Made by a program: the position numbers and the translations under genes. The notes below the pieces were generated by a model that saw only the letters and a list, made by a program, of their open reading frames with translations, did not search any database and was not told the origin of the DNA. DNA of 64,000 bases from an uncultured Flavihumibacter sp. (lineage in GTDB: Bacteria > Bacteroidota > Bacteroidia > Chitinophagales > Chitinophagaceae): positions 186,001-250,000 of the forward strand of contig CABHOY010000041.1 of the NCBI GenBank assembly GCA_902168105.1, read 5' to 3'. Shown piece after piece: positions 54,514 through 64,000 of this stretch. Position 1 is the stretch's first letter. Each line of letters opens with the position of its first letter.

Positions 54514-55251
54514 ATGGCAACAGGACATATCTTAGCGATAGACGTAGGCGGATCCCACATCAAAGGCACTATTCTGAACAGCAAAGGCGAATGGCAAATG
54601 GAGTACAAACGGTTGCCAACACCGAAAGAAGCAAAACCAGCAGACGTATTGGAAACTATATCGGCATTGGTAAAGGATATGCCCGAATATGAGAAAGTCT
54701 CGGTAGGCTTCCCGGGATATGTTCGTAATGGCGTCGTGTACACAGCGCCGAACCTCGGCAATCCATATTGGAAGAATATCGACCTGGGTCAGCAGATAGC
54801 CGATTTACTAGACAAACCGGTGAGGCTGGTAAATGACGCAGACCAGCTGGGTCTTGGCGTAGTCAGCGGTAAAGGATATGAACTCGCAGTAACGCTCGGC
54901 ACCGGATTCGGCACCGCATTGCTCATAGATGGGTATTTGCTGCCACACCTTGAGCTTGCGCATCACCCGGTAACCCGGGAGCACGATTATGACGAATACA
55001 TCGGAAATAAGGCCCTTGAAAGAGAAGGGAAAGAGAAATGGAACAAACGGATGGAACGGGTGCTGGACATCCTCAAAGTCGTTTTTAATTACGACCGGTT
55101 GTATATAGGCGGAGGCAGTGCGGATGAATTAACTATGCCACTGGATGATAACATTCATATTTTCACAAATAAAGAAGGTATTAAAGGCGGCGCACGGCTA
55201 TGGGACATGGAAGATAAATACCACATCAGCACAAACTATCCTAAAAGATAG
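54514..55251 (+). CDS. ROK-family kinase, polyphosphate-glucokinase-like
   Basis: From the ATG after the terminator the product is 245 residues: MATGHILAIDVGGSHIKG (phosphate-binding motif), SVGFPGYVRNGVVYTAPNLG, LVNDADQLGLG with a catalytic Asp, TLGTGFGTALLIDG, LELAHHPVTREHD, and YIGGGSADE near the end. The order and short length fit the PpgK branch of the ROK family, which phosphorylates glucose with polyphosphate and/or ATP; the phosphate donor cannot be told here. Cytoplasmic. It is preceded by the DUF3606 terminator and followed by a long non-coding gap, so it is probably transcribed alone. Confidence 0.85.
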   Translation: MATGHILAIDVGGSHIKGTILNSKGEWQMEYKRLPTPKEAKPADVLETISALVKDMPEYEKVSVGFPGYVRNGVVYTAPNLGNPYWKNIDLGQQIADLLDKPVRLVNDADQLGLGVVSGKGYELAVTLGTGFGTALLIDGYLLPHLELAHHPVTREHDYDEYIGNKALEREGKEKWNKRMERVLDILKVVFNYDRLYIGGGSADELTMPLDDNIHIFTNKEGIKGGARLWDMEDKYHISTNYPKR

Positions 55252-55427
55252 CGGTGAACATAAAAAAAATTATTGCTTACACAGGTACCAAATAGCAAGT
55301 CACACGTCATAGTATGCATACATGCCCGCCGGTTGATCGCGGCGGGCAGTATTTGCAGACAAATCAGAGCGCAAACAAACACCACAACTAAACATGACGT
55401 AAGCAGGTAAGGAAGGCTATATTTATA

Positions 55428-55573
55428 TTACTCAAAATAATCGCGGTACAATAACCTTTGCAGGCACCTGGCTGTTGAGGATAAACCCATCATTACTCAA
55501 AATAATCATTGTACATCTGCTACAGGCACCAGCCAGTAGTGGAAGCTATGTATTACTCAAATGATCATTGTAC
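55428..55573 (+). repeat. Three direct repeats upstream of chitinase gene
   Basis: TTACTCAAAATAATCGCGGTAC at 55428, TTACTCAAAATAATCATTGTAC at 55493 and TTACTCAAATGATCATTGTAC at 55553, each followed by a similar stretch ending CTGCAGGCACC-like, form a roughly 60-65 bp tandem unit. They occupy the middle of the 423-base gap between the ROK kinase and the chitinase gene, the last ending about 100 bases before its start. They could be regulator-binding sites or a degenerate repeat; nothing else is seen in the gap. Confidence 0.65.
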
Positions 55574-55674
55574 AAAGATCTGCTGTAGGCATCGCCTGTA
55601 GCGTCACACCATCCCTTAATCAACAAAAAATATAAGGTACATCGACTATACACTGAAAACCAAATAGTATATCC

Positions 55675-58600
55675 ATGAAAATCCATTACTGGAAGCCGGC
55701 CATTAAACGATGGCTCAGGCGAAGCTTTATCCTATCCTTTATCCTGAGTTGCGTCGCAGCAACCAACACAGGCTATGCACAGACCTTCGGCGATGTGATG
55801 GCCGCATCTGAGTGGAACACGTTCTTCCCTCACCGTTTTAACCCGGACGACCGCAGTGGCTCCGGAATACCACCTACAACAGCAGCAAAGGATTTTTATT
55901 CCTATGCTAACTTTGCCGAAGCGGTACGCCGTATGGGCAACATCAAGATCATTGTGGAAAGACGTTGTGGCACCAATGCGTACCGTCTTACCCGTATTGA
56001 CAAAACAACAGGAGCATCGAAAGTGATCCGCACAGATGCGGATTTCAATATCTCTCCTAACAACATCCTGACAGAAACGCTGGATTATGCCTCTTTCGCA
56101 GGCGAAGGCGATCTGGCAGCGCGCAAGCGTGAGCTGTGTGCTTTCCTGGCGAACATCTCCCAGGAAACTACCGGAGGCTGGCCTACAGCACCTGGCGGGC
56201 AGTATGCATGGGGGCTTTATTTCCGTGAAGAGCAGGGTTTTGAGAATACCAACAACACCGGCTACATTGTGGCAGATGCAACTTATCCTGCAGCACCCGG
56301 TAAATCTTACCATGGCCGTGGCCCTATTCAGTTGAGCTACAACTACAACTATGGTCAGGTGAGTGAGTTCATCTTCGGCGATAAGAACGTACTGCTGGCA
56401 AATCCTGAAAAGGTGATCCAGGATGGCGTGATCGCTTTCGAAACCGGTATCTGGTTCTGGATGACACAACAGTATCCTAAACCATCCTGCCACGATGTAA
56501 TGATCCCTGGCAAATGGGCGCCTACAGCTGAACAAACAGCATTAGGGCTGCGTCCTGGTTTTGGTGCTACCGTTAATATCATCAATGGAGGTATTGAGTG
56601 CGGCGGACCATCAGAAAACACAAAGGTACAGAGCCGTATAGGTCACTTCCAGCGTTATGCAAGCCTCAAAGCTGTAAGCCTTGAGCTGAATGGCGGTAAC
56701 AACACAGCTAACTGTGGTTGTGCTAACATGCGTCCATTCGCATTCGATGCACAGGAATGTAGCAAGATCGCTTCCCTGAAGTTTACTTCACCTGCTAACA
56801 GCATCCTGAATGTAAGCTCTTTATCTGCTGTAACATTAACAGTATCCAAAAACGATCCACGTGGCGAGATCTCTCGGGTGTTCATTAACATAGATGGCAA
56901 ACGCCTGTCAGGTACTTCCGTACAATGGACGCCATCTGCATATAAATCGTACACCGCGACTGCCGTGGGTATCCGTCCTGGTAAAGACTCTGTAGTGTCC
57001 AGCGTTACCTTTGCAGTATGGAATCAGCAGACATTTGAAGGTTGTGCAGGACTGCCTTTATGGAGTGCAGCAGCAACCTATGCTACTGCCGGCACTATTG
57101 TGCGTTACAACAGTACCATCTACCGCAACCTGTGGTGGGCCGGTGCAGCTGATATTCCGGGTGTAAGCTCGGCATGGGCTGTTGTTGGTGCTTGTAATGG
57201 CACTAATCCTCCAACTGATCCTCCTACAGATCCGGAAGATCCTACTGAGCCTTCTAAAGCGCCTATCGGCAAAACTATCTGGCTGAAAGGTTTCAACGGT
57301 CAATATGTAAGCTCTGAAAACGGTACACAACCAATGAACTGTAACCGTCCTGACGTACAGGGCTGGGAACAATTCCTGGTAGTAGATGCCGGTAACGGTA
57401 AAATTGCATTGAGCAGCCAGGGTAAATATGTATCCTCCGGTAATGGTACTGCTGCAATGACTTGTGCTGCTGTGACCATCCAGGCATGGGAACAGTTCAC
57501 TTGGGTTGTGAATGCAGATAACACAATTTCCCTGAAGGGCAACAACAATATGTTTGTAAGCTCTGAGAACGGCACAAAAGCAATGACCTGTAGCCGTGCT
57601 ACAGCACAGGGTTGGGAAGCCTTCACCTGGGGTGAAGTGACCAGCACTCCTCCTACTGATCCGGGAGATGGTGGCGATACAACTGTAACACCGCCTACAC
57701 CTACAACAGATTTCAAAGTGATAGGCTACATGCCTTCATGGCAGGGTGACGTGAACACTGTACAATACAGCAAACTCACACATATCAACTATGCATTTAT
57801 CCTGCCTAACGCAGACGGTAGCCTTCGTGGTCTGGAAAATCCATCCAAGCTGCAAAGCCTCGTAACCAAAGCACATGCTAACGGCGTAAAAGTAATGATC
57901 TCTGTAGGTGGCTGGAATAATGCTGACGATAGCGGATTCCATGGTCTGGCAAGCAATGCGACCGGTCGTACAAACTTTACCAATGCCCTCATCGCGCTGG
58001 TGAACCAGTATAACCTGGATGGTGTGGATATCGACTGGGAATATCCGGATCCTAACACACAGTCTGCCAACGACTATGTAACCCTCATGACCCAACTGTC
58101 CAACGCTATGCACAGCCGTGGTAAACTGCTTACAGCAGCTATCGTAGCACAAGGCGGCACTGGCGGCGGTATCCTGAGCAGTGTATTCCCTGTAGTGGAT
58201 TTCCTGAACATCATGGCTTATGATGCTGATGGTCCTAACCACTCTACTTACGCATATGCACAAAGCTCTCTGAACTATTGGAGAGGCCGTGGCCTACCAA
58301 AAGAGAAAGCTGTACTGGGCGTTCCTTTCTATTCAAGGAATGGCTGGTATCCTTTCTGGCAGCTGCTGCAGATGGGCGCAAGTCCAAATGCCGACCAGTT
58401 CAACAACGAAGGCTACAACGGTATCCCTACTATGAAGAACAAAACCAACCTTGCATTTGACAATGGTGGTGGTGTGATGATCTGGGAACTGTCCAACGAT
58501 GCAACTGGCGCTAACTCTCTCCTGGGTGCAATTCACGAAGTAGTATTACAACGTAGTGGTAATACTGAAAATCCTCCAACCAATCCTCCGGCCAGCGGTG

Positions 58601-59286
58601 CTCCTATTGGTCAGACTATCTGGCTGCAGGGCTTCAACGGTCAGTACGTGAGCTCTAAGAACGGCGTAGGCCCAATGTGGTGTAACGCTACTGCTGTAGC
58701 TGGCTGGAACCAGTTCCTGGTAACAGATGCAGGCGACGGTAAGATCGCACTGAGCAACCTGGGTAAATACGTGACCTCGGGTAACGGCACTGCAGCAATG
58801 ACCTGCGCAGCTACAACTATCCAGGATTGGGAGAAATTTGACTGGATTGAGAATGCTGACGGTACTATCTCCCTGAGAGGTAGTAACGGCATGTATGTAT
58901 CTTCTGAAAATGCAGTAGAAGCAATGAACTGTGACAGGGTTACTGTAGGTGGCTGGGAAGCCTTTAACTGGGGCGCTGTTAACGCTGCTGCAAGAACTGC
59001 AACAGTTGCTTCAATAGCTCCGGTAACCAGTAACAAGGCAGCTACTGCTTCTGTATATCCTAATCCAATAGGCAAGGGTAACACCTTTACCGTGACTATG
59101 GGTCAGTTTGATGCGAAACAACCGGTACGCATAACCATTCTTGACCTCAATAAGAAAGTTGTAGCTTCTCAGACCGCCAACGCCGGCGTAGTGAAAGTTT
59201 CAACTGCAGGGATCCCTGCCGGATTCTATGTTGTGGTGATCAGCAATGGTCATAATGTAATTACCAATAAGATAGTGATTCAATAA
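55675..59286 (+). CDS. Secreted bimodular GH19-GH18 chitinase with beta-trefoils and T9SS sorting domain
   Basis: A 1203-residue multidomain enzyme. After a signal peptide (to about residue 35) comes a GH19 catalytic domain (about 40-335) with ISQETTGGW (catalytic Glu164) and the [15 protein letters not shown] signature. An Ig-like region (about 360-450) and a CBM5/12-like chitin-binding module (about 455-507, with [13 protein letters not shown]) follow. A fascin-like beta-trefoil lies at 530-655, then a GH18 barrel (about 680-960) with the DxxDxDxE motif at Asp782 to Glu789. A second trefoil lies at 975-1100, and the T9SS type A sorting domain ([16 protein letters not shown]) ends the protein. 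The two catalytic types cleave chitin by different mechanisms (inverting and retaining). The gene is convergent with the SusC/SusD pair at 60 kb, each with a strong terminator. Confidence 0.95.
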   Translation: MKIHYWKPAIKRWLRRSFILSFILSCVAATNTGYAQTFGDVMAASEWNTFFPHRFNPDDRSGSGIPPTTAAKDFYSYANFAEAVRRMGNIKIIVERRCGTNAYRLTRIDKTTGASKVIRTDADFNISPNNILTETLDYASFAGEGDLAARKRELCAFLANISQETTGGWPTAPGGQYAWGLYFREEQGFENTNNTGYIVADATYPAAPGKSYHGRGPIQLSYNYNYGQVSEFIFGDKNVLLANPEKVIQDGVIAFETGIWFWMTQQYPKPSCHDVMIPGKWAPTAEQTALGLRPGFGATVNIINGGIECGGPSENTKVQSRIGHFQRYASLKAVSLELNGGNNTANCGCANMRPFAFDAQECSKIASLKFTSPANSILNVSSLSAVTLTVSKNDPRGEISRVFINIDGKRLSGTSVQWTPSAYKSYTATAVGIRPGKDSVVSSVTFAVWNQQTFEGCAGLPLWSAAATYATAGTIVRYNSTIYRNLWWAGAADIPGVSSAWAVVGACNGTNPPTDPPTDPEDPTEPSKAPIGKTIWLKGFNGQYVSSENGTQPMNCNRPDVQGWEQFLVVDAGNGKIALSSQGKYVSSGNGTAAMTCAAVTIQAWEQFTWVVNADNTISLKGNNNMFVSSENGTKAMTCSRATAQGWEAFTWGEVTSTPPTDPGDGGDTTVTPPTPTTDFKVIGYMPSWQGDVNTVQYSKLTHINYAFILPNADGSLRGLENPSKLQSLVTKAHANGVKVMISVGGWNNADDSGFHGLASNATGRTNFTNALIALVNQYNLDGVDIDWEYPDPNTQSANDYVTLMTQLSNAMHSRGKLLTAAIVAQGGTGGGILSSVFPVVDFLNIMAYDADGPNHSTYAYAQSSLNYWRGRGLPKEKAVLGVPFYSRNGWYPFWQLLQMGASPNADQFNNEGYNGIPTMKNKTNLAFDNGGGVMIWELSNDATGANSLLGAIHEVVLQRSGNTENPPTNPPASGAPIGQTIWLQGFNGQYVSSKNGVGPMWCNATAVAGWNQFLVTDAGDGKIALSNLGKYVTSGNGTAAMTCAATTIQDWEKFDWIENADGTISLRGSNGMYVSSENAVEAMNCDRVTVGGWEAFNWGAVNAAARTATVASIAPVTSNKAATASVYPNPIGKGNTFTVTMGQFDAKQPVRITILDLNKKVVASQTANAGVVKVSTAGIPAGFYVVVISNGHNVITNKIVIQ

Positions 59287-59310
59287 GACGATCACATAAC
59301 GTCACATTAA

Positions 59311-59343
59311 CAAGGCCGTCTCTCTCCAGGGACGGCCTTGTTT
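59311..59343 (+). terminator. Terminator of the chitinase gene
   Basis: A perfect 10-bp stem CAAGGCCGTC/GACGGCCTTG with a 10-base loop followed by TTTCCTTT, 24 bases past the stop codon. Confidence 0.8.
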
Positions 59344-59480
59344 CCTTTCAGGAAGTATAATATTGATTAGCAGATATTTCCCTGTGGTATTACTGACCTG
59401 CCGGTAACACATCCTGAACCATTATCTGTTACATTCCTGTTAAAGAAGTCCACTCCTATCAGCACACGGTTCCTCAGTCG

Positions 59481-59530
59481 GGTAAAAACGACAGCGCCGC
59501 AGAAGACGGATCTCCTGCGGCGCTGTCGTT
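59481..59530 (-). terminator. Terminator of the 60-kb SusC/SusD operon
   Basis: A 16-bp perfect stem AACGACAGCGCCGCAG/CTGCGGCGCTGTCGTT with a 12-base loop; on the minus strand it runs straight into TTTTTACCC. It starts 9 bases past the SusD stop codon. Confidence 0.88.
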
Positions 59531-59538
59531 GACTAAAA

Positions 59539-60855
59539 TTACAAATTGCTCTCATTCTGTGGTAATGGATACCTTGCCCATACATCATCATCAGGTCTGT
59601 CTTTCGGCAACGTATTCAGTAAATTATAACGTCTAAGGTCTATCCAGCGATGTCCCTCCATGAACAATGAATACCGCCTGTTATACAATAACTCCGTGGT
59701 CAGTGCTCCAACGGTGATACCTCCTGCATATGGCGTGAGGTTATGCTGTGTCCTGATACGGTTCAGGGCTACGATCGCATCAGGAATAGAACCCGATTGC
59801 AATTTTGCCTCCGCATAGATCAGGATCAGCTCTTCATTGCGAATAATGCTCACCGGTGAGTTTAGTGAACTCCAGATCACCACGTCGCGCGCGGCGGTCA
59901 ATCCACCCTGGCTGGCAGAAGAGTTCCGCAGAGCAGTTTTAGCGATACGGTCGTCTCCAGGAATAATATCCGCAGCATAAGAAGGATGAGCCCCTCTTAC
60001 TTCGCCATTTGTATTTGGAGCGAGGAACAGCGTATTAGCCAGGTCACCGCCATTAGTAGAGAAGAAATGATATACACCGTCGTTCAATGGTCCATTCAAA
60101 TTAAAAAAGGACTCGTTCAACGCAGTCAGTGCAGCCGTCCAGTTCTTTCTGTAGAGATATACCCTGGCTGCCAGTGCACGGTTAAATTTCAGCAAACCGG
60201 CTGCATCCTTGAAACCTGCAAAACCGTTCGACAATGGGAACATTACTTCAGATCCCGTCAGGTCTGCTTTACCCGCTTCCAGGAATTGCAATACGGTGTC
60301 CATTACTTTTCCCGGGTCTGTGATCACAGGACCTAACGGAGCGCCATTAGGCACCGGTATACGCGCGCCGTTGGAATCTGTCATATTGATGTTCAGCAGC
60401 AATTGATAACCGATCAGTGTTTTTGCAAACCCTGTAAAGGCTTTTTTCTGCACATCGGACGCGATCTCCGGACGTGCATTACCTATTGCATCCAGTAGAA
60501 TGAAACACTGCCTGATAACCTGGTAACGGGAGCCCCAGGGGTTTGTCAGGTAGAAGGTATTATTGTCCAGAACCCTGCTACCGCCGCCGAGAATGTCGGT
60601 TGTATAACGCGGTTCAGAACCGGAGAAACGATATACTTCCCTGCCTATCGCACCAAGACCGTCAAGGTATACTGCGTAGTTGTTACGCATACCTGATTCA
60701 GCCCCTGTTACCAGGTTAAACAGGTCACTACGTGTAGGATTATTTATAATATCACCTGCAACAGGTGTATTGAGACTGGTTATTTCTCCTTTCTGACAAG
60801 CATTCATAGTCAGCAGGAAAAAGGCAGCAGCTATTATTGAAAAATAGTTCTTCAT
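59539..60855 (-). CDS. Short SusD/RagB-family lipoprotein, possible chitin-oligosaccharide binder
   Basis: A 438-residue SusD homologue, shorter than the usual 500-600. The lipoprotein signal ends LLTMNAC. Family landmarks are the helical AKTLIGYQLLLNINMTDSNGAR, IRNEELILIYAEAKLQSGSIPDAIVALN and LLYNRRYSLFMEGHRWIDLRRY. It lies 30 bases after the SusC stop and ends with a strong terminator. The convergent chitinase suggests that this pair imports chitin oligosaccharides, as in chitin utilisation loci of Flavobacterium, but this is inference. Confidence 0.9.
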   Translation of the reverse strand: MKNYFSIIAAAFFLLTMNACQKGEITSLNTPVAGDIINNPTRSDLFNLVTGAESGMRNNYAVYLDGLGAIGREVYRFSGSEPRYTTDILGGGSRVLDNNTFYLTNPWGSRYQVIRQCFILLDAIGNARPEIASDVQKKAFTGFAKTLIGYQLLLNINMTDSNGARIPVPNGAPLGPVITDPGKVMDTVLQFLEAGKADLTGSEVMFPLSNGFAGFKDAAGLLKFNRALAARVYLYRKNWTAALTALNESFFNLNGPLNDGVYHFFSTNGGDLANTLFLAPNTNGEVRGAHPSYAADIIPGDDRIAKTALRNSSASQGGLTAARDVVIWSSLNSPVSIIRNEELILIYAEAKLQSGSIPDAIVALNRIRTQHNLTPYAGGITVGALTTELLYNRRYSLFMEGHRWIDLRRYNLLNTLPKDRPDDDVWARYPLPQNESNL

Positions 60856-60885
60856 ATGTAATAATTTTTAACAGACAGAAAATGA

Positions 60886-63882
60886 TCAGAAATCAACACC
60901 AACATGGAAACTACCTCTTTTAGAAGCAGGGAACGGCGTAACGTCCACACCGGTCGACAACCCGTTACTACCACGGCTTGTAGAGGTAGTAATGGTGTTA
61001 CTTCCAAAGTTGGATACTTCAGGGTCATACCCTACATAATCTGTCCAGGTAAAGAAGTTATTGGCGGATACCCCCAGGCGGATACCCTTGATGAAGTTTG
61101 TGTTCTTCAATGGCACATTGTAATAAACCCCTATCTCACGGATACGCACATAGGAAGCATCCTGTACATAGATGGAAGCATCGCCTGCACCTGTACGGTA
61201 AGCCCCCAGTTTCTGGCCATGCGAGATCTCGTCATAGTCAAAGGAAGTACCACCCAGATCTGTCAGCAACTGTGTAAGGTTAATGTTGTCACCTCCTTTC
61301 TTCCAGTGGATCAGGAAACGCAGTGAGAAGTTCTTGAAGACGGTCAGTTCATCAAAGAAACTCATCTGGAACTTAGGTTCTGAATTACCGATCAGCTTCA
61401 GCTCACCTCCCACAGTACCTTTGATCTGTGTAGCAGGTTCTCCTTCTTCCAGGTAGAAAGTACCCAGTGAGTTACCGAAGGCGCCGATAGCATAAGGAGG
61501 GATCAGCAATTTCGTCACTTTGGAACGGTTACGCCACCAGTTAATGGTAGAAGACCATCTTACATTCTTCGTGTTAATAGGGATAGCTGTTAATCCCAGC
61601 TCAATACCCTGGTTTTTCAGGTCGCCGCTGTTCTTCCATTCGTTGGCATAACCTGACGATCCTGGCAATGCATGACGTAACAATACATCCTTGATACCTT
61701 TGTTATAATACGTAGCTTCCAGGTTGACCCTGCCATCCAGCACACTCACGTCCAATCCTGCTTCAAACTCAGACTGTCTTTCCGGTTTGATATCTGGATT
61801 ACCCAGCAGATTATCTACCAATATACCTGGGAACCCTCCGATATTACTTCCCAGCATACCTGTGAACTTACTACTGTAAGGCGGTACGTTACCGGATTGT
61901 CCGTAAGCCGCACGCAGCTTCAGGTTCTCTACTCCTTTCACATCCCAGAATTTCATCTTGGCAAGGTTCCAGGAAACAGCTCCTTTAGGGAATACATAAT
62001 ATTTCTTGTAGTCGCCATTATTGGTAGATCTGTCAAAACGAACACCACCGCTCAGCGTGATCGCATCGATCAAGGTCAGGTCTTCCTGTATGAAAATACC
62101 ATTGTCGCGGTATTTCTGCCTGAACTGCCTTGTAGCCGTATTGGCACTGGCGTCGAGATTACTTTGTCCGGAAACAAGGTTAGTAGCCACGGTAACGATA
62201 TTGTCCATATAACCTGTTTCCAGGGTAGCTCCGGCAGTACTTGTCAGACTGATATTTTCATTTGGCGTGAAACTGTTGACAAGGAAACCTGCGAGATTGG
62301 TATTGGTATTATTGGTATTACCCTGGATAGAATGTCCTTGTAGTGCATTTTCTTCAAACTGCAGATCACGAGGGAAGAGGGCTGCCGTTTTATAGTTAAA
62401 ATAGTCCAGACCTCCACGACCAATAAAGCGGGTGGAAGAATGCTCGTTCTGTTGTATGCGTATTTCCAGGTTAGCACCGCCAACAAAGCGGTTGGTCACC
62501 TCATTGTTTTCCATTTTATCGCGGGTCTCCAGTGGATTGGACGCTGCAAAAGCGTTACGGGGATATTCACCCAATGCATTAGGGAAGAGGTCCACAAAGG
62601 TAGGGGTAGATGACAAAGCCACACCGTAAGTCACACCGTTATTATCATTATTGGTCAATCCTCTGTCGGCATTGGAGTGAATATAACTCGTTGTAATGCC
62701 AAAAGACATGCGGTCGCTGATCTTATGGTCTACATTCACACGAACGGAGTTATTAAAATAACCGGTATTTTTTACAATACCATCTTCCTGCCTGCGATTG
62801 CCGGAGATATAAAAAGTGGTCTTGTCTCCACCACCACTCAATGATAAACCGGTATTCAATATCAGGCCAGTTTCTCCATACATTTCCTTTTCATAATCGA
62901 CTATCTTACCTGCGCTGCTGGCCGCGTTGAATTGAGCCATATATTGCGCGCGTTTTGCTATTACAGCAGGATCGTTACTATCCGCAGCTCCCGCCAGATC
63001 AGCAGCTGTTTCCGCGGTAAGGGTACGCACACCCATCAGGTGCCTTACCTTCGCAAACCCTGTTTCATGGTTTACACTGATCCTTGTCTTACCGGCACGG
63101 CCTTTCTTAGTAGTGATGATCACCACACCGGCGGCGGCTTTAGCACCATACAAGGCAGCAGCTGAAGCTCCTTTCAGGATCTCAATGTTCTCAATATCCT
63201 GTGGATTCAGGTCTGCGATACGGCTGGAAGGGTTATCCTGGTTATTGGGGTTACCTGCCGTAGCGGCACCGGTTACATCGTTCAAGCCAGCGGGGATACT
63301 ACTGTTATTGAAAAAGATACCATCCACTACATACAGTGGCTGTGAATTACCGAATACAGAAGTTATACCCCTCATCTTTATAGAGATACCACCACCGGGA
63401 GCGCCGGAGTTAGCGGTGATCAGGGCGCCCGGCACCTTGCCGCTCAACGCCGCATCAAAAGTCTGAGCAGGAGCAGTACCGGACAGTTGATTGGCGGAGA
63501 TGGTCACCACAGTATTAGCGAGGTTACTTCTCTTTACCGTAGTAGCCAGACCTGTTACTACAATTTCATCCAGTTTCGCAAAGTCTTCCTCCAGGGTGAT
63601 ATCGAGTGAAGTACTGCCCGGCGAAACCTTAAGGGTCTGTGTTTTGTACCCGGTAAAAGAGACTAATAAAGTGGAACTGCCTGCGGGGATAGCCAGGTTG
63701 TAGGTTCCACCGGCATCTGAAATAGTTCCCCTGTTGGTGCCTTGTATTCTGATAGTTACACCGGGAATAGGCTTGCCATTCACGGCGTCCCTGATTCTGC
63801 CTGAAAGGTTTTGCTGCGCAAATAATGCTAGTGTACTACATACAAATAGCAGTACAAGCAAGCTGGATTTGGGTAGAAGCAT
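60886..63882 (-). CDS. SusC/RagA TonB-dependent transporter next to chitinase
   Basis: A 998-residue SusC-type channel: signal peptide (LLVLLFVCSTLALFAQ), carboxypeptidase-regulatory domain (LSGRIRDAVNGKPIPGVTIR), plug entry DEIVVTGLATTVKRSNLANTV, plug core (LNPQDIENIEILKGASAAALYG and KAAAGVVIITTKKGRAG), then the barrel ending GSFHVGVDF. The plug entry GLATTVKRSNLANTV differs from the usual GYGTQ form of the other two SusC proteins here, placing it in another subgroup. It is followed by its SusD partner and then a terminator, so the operon is just these two genes. Its start is 118 bases before the window end, and no regulator is visible in what remains. Confidence 0.93.
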   Translation of the reverse strand: MLLPKSSLLVLLFVCSTLALFAQQNLSGRIRDAVNGKPIPGVTIRIQGTNRGTISDAGGTYNLAIPAGSSTLLVSFTGYKTQTLKVSPGSTSLDITLEEDFAKLDEIVVTGLATTVKRSNLANTVVTISANQLSGTAPAQTFDAALSGKVPGALITANSGAPGGGISIKMRGITSVFGNSQPLYVVDGIFFNNSSIPAGLNDVTGAATAGNPNNQDNPSSRIADLNPQDIENIEILKGASAAALYGAKAAAGVVIITTKKGRAGKTRISVNHETGFAKVRHLMGVRTLTAETAADLAGAADSNDPAVIAKRAQYMAQFNAASSAGKIVDYEKEMYGETGLILNTGLSLSGGGDKTTFYISGNRRQEDGIVKNTGYFNNSVRVNVDHKISDRMSFGITTSYIHSNADRGLTNNDNNGVTYGVALSSTPTFVDLFPNALGEYPRNAFAASNPLETRDKMENNEVTNRFVGGANLEIRIQQNEHSSTRFIGRGGLDYFNYKTAALFPRDLQFEENALQGHSIQGNTNNTNTNLAGFLVNSFTPNENISLTSTAGATLETGYMDNIVTVATNLVSGQSNLDASANTATRQFRQKYRDNGIFIQEDLTLIDAITLSGGVRFDRSTNNGDYKKYYVFPKGAVSWNLAKMKFWDVKGVENLKLRAAYGQSGNVPPYSSKFTGMLGSNIGGFPGILVDNLLGNPDIKPERQSEFEAGLDVSVLDGRVNLEATYYNKGIKDVLLRHALPGSSGYANEWKNSGDLKNQGIELGLTAIPINTKNVRWSSTINWWRNRSKVTKLLIPPYAIGAFGNSLGTFYLEEGEPATQIKGTVGGELKLIGNSEPKFQMSFFDELTVFKNFSLRFLIHWKKGGDNINLTQLLTDLGGTSFDYDEISHGQKLGAYRTGAGDASIYVQDASYVRIREIGVYYNVPLKNTNFIKGIRLGVSANNFFTWTDYVGYDPEVSNFGSNTITTSTSRGSNGLSTGVDVTPFPASKRGSFHVGVDF

Positions 63883-64000
63883 AGCTTGTTCGATTTAGAT
63901 ATAATGATTGATAAATAAATGCTACTGTTTCACGTACGGTCTTGCGATCTTAGATTTTGGTGTTAAACTTGCTACAGGTCATGTTCTGCTTACTTAACAG

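Noticed and set aside
1-64000. rRNA, tRNA, transposase and integrase genes
   Set aside because: None was recognised on either strand by reading; formal scans were not available.

Overview
The window reads as a chromosomal segment of a Bacteroidota bacterium, most likely Chitinophaga or a close relative (Chitinophagaceae). The evidence is three SusC/SusD outer-membrane uptake pairs, type IX secretion (T9SS) sorting domains of both type A and type B, a secreted GH19-GH18 chitinase, many glycoside hydrolases, and families almost confined to this phylum. Genus is inference. No rRNA or tRNA gene was seen.

Layout. 1-4.8 kb: a three-gene cassette with a LodA-like (cysteine tryptophylquinone oxidase family) protein cut by the window edge, a SPASM radical SAM enzyme and a LodB/halogenase-fold flavoprotein. 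4.9-7.3 kb: an FtsX/MacB-type permease. 7.7-15.1 kb: an SRPBCC protein and a minus-strand polysaccharide utilisation locus (SusC, SusD, DUF3823 lipoprotein, GH43). 15.7-26.2 kb: a membrane-spanning Kelch/SARP-like regulator, a large T9SS type B surface protein, a DUF5996 protein and a secreted GH71/GH99-like enzyme. 26.6-27.7 kb: small genes of unknown role.

27.7-34.0 kb is the most notable part: a type VI-B CRISPR-Cas locus with Cas13b (two RxxxxH HEPN motifs, near the N- and C-termini), an overlapping gene for a single-span membrane protein that fits Csx28, and an array of about 30 units of about 36 bp. The repeats are very heterogeneous, but several changes in the repeat hairpin are compensatory (A-U to G-C, C-G to G-C, C-G to U-A), so the RNA fold looks conserved while the sequence has drifted. 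No cas1 or cas2 is in the window.

34-53 kb: unknown genes, a decayed uxuA fragment, a serine hydrolase, and a glucuronoxylan-type regulon. One minus-strand operon (SusC, SusD, GH3, mannonate dehydratase) and one plus-strand operon (GH67 alpha-glucuronidase, SDR oxidoreductase, SASA-type acetylesterase) flank a LacI-family regulator. A shared ACAACCGATTGT-like operator lies before susC, before lacI and before the GH67 gene. Together they would import glucuronoxylan oligosaccharides, remove acetyl and glucuronyl groups, hydrolyse the backbone and start hexuronate catabolism.

53-64 kb: a SemiSWEET transporter, a DUF3606 protein, a polyphosphate-glucokinase-like ROK kinase, the GH19-GH18 chitinase, and a convergent SusC/SusD pair that may take up chitin oligosaccharides. 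A family of GC-rich palindromic interspersed elements (near 7.4, 15.5 and 47.8 kb) and other inverted or tandem repeats occupy the longer intergenic spaces.
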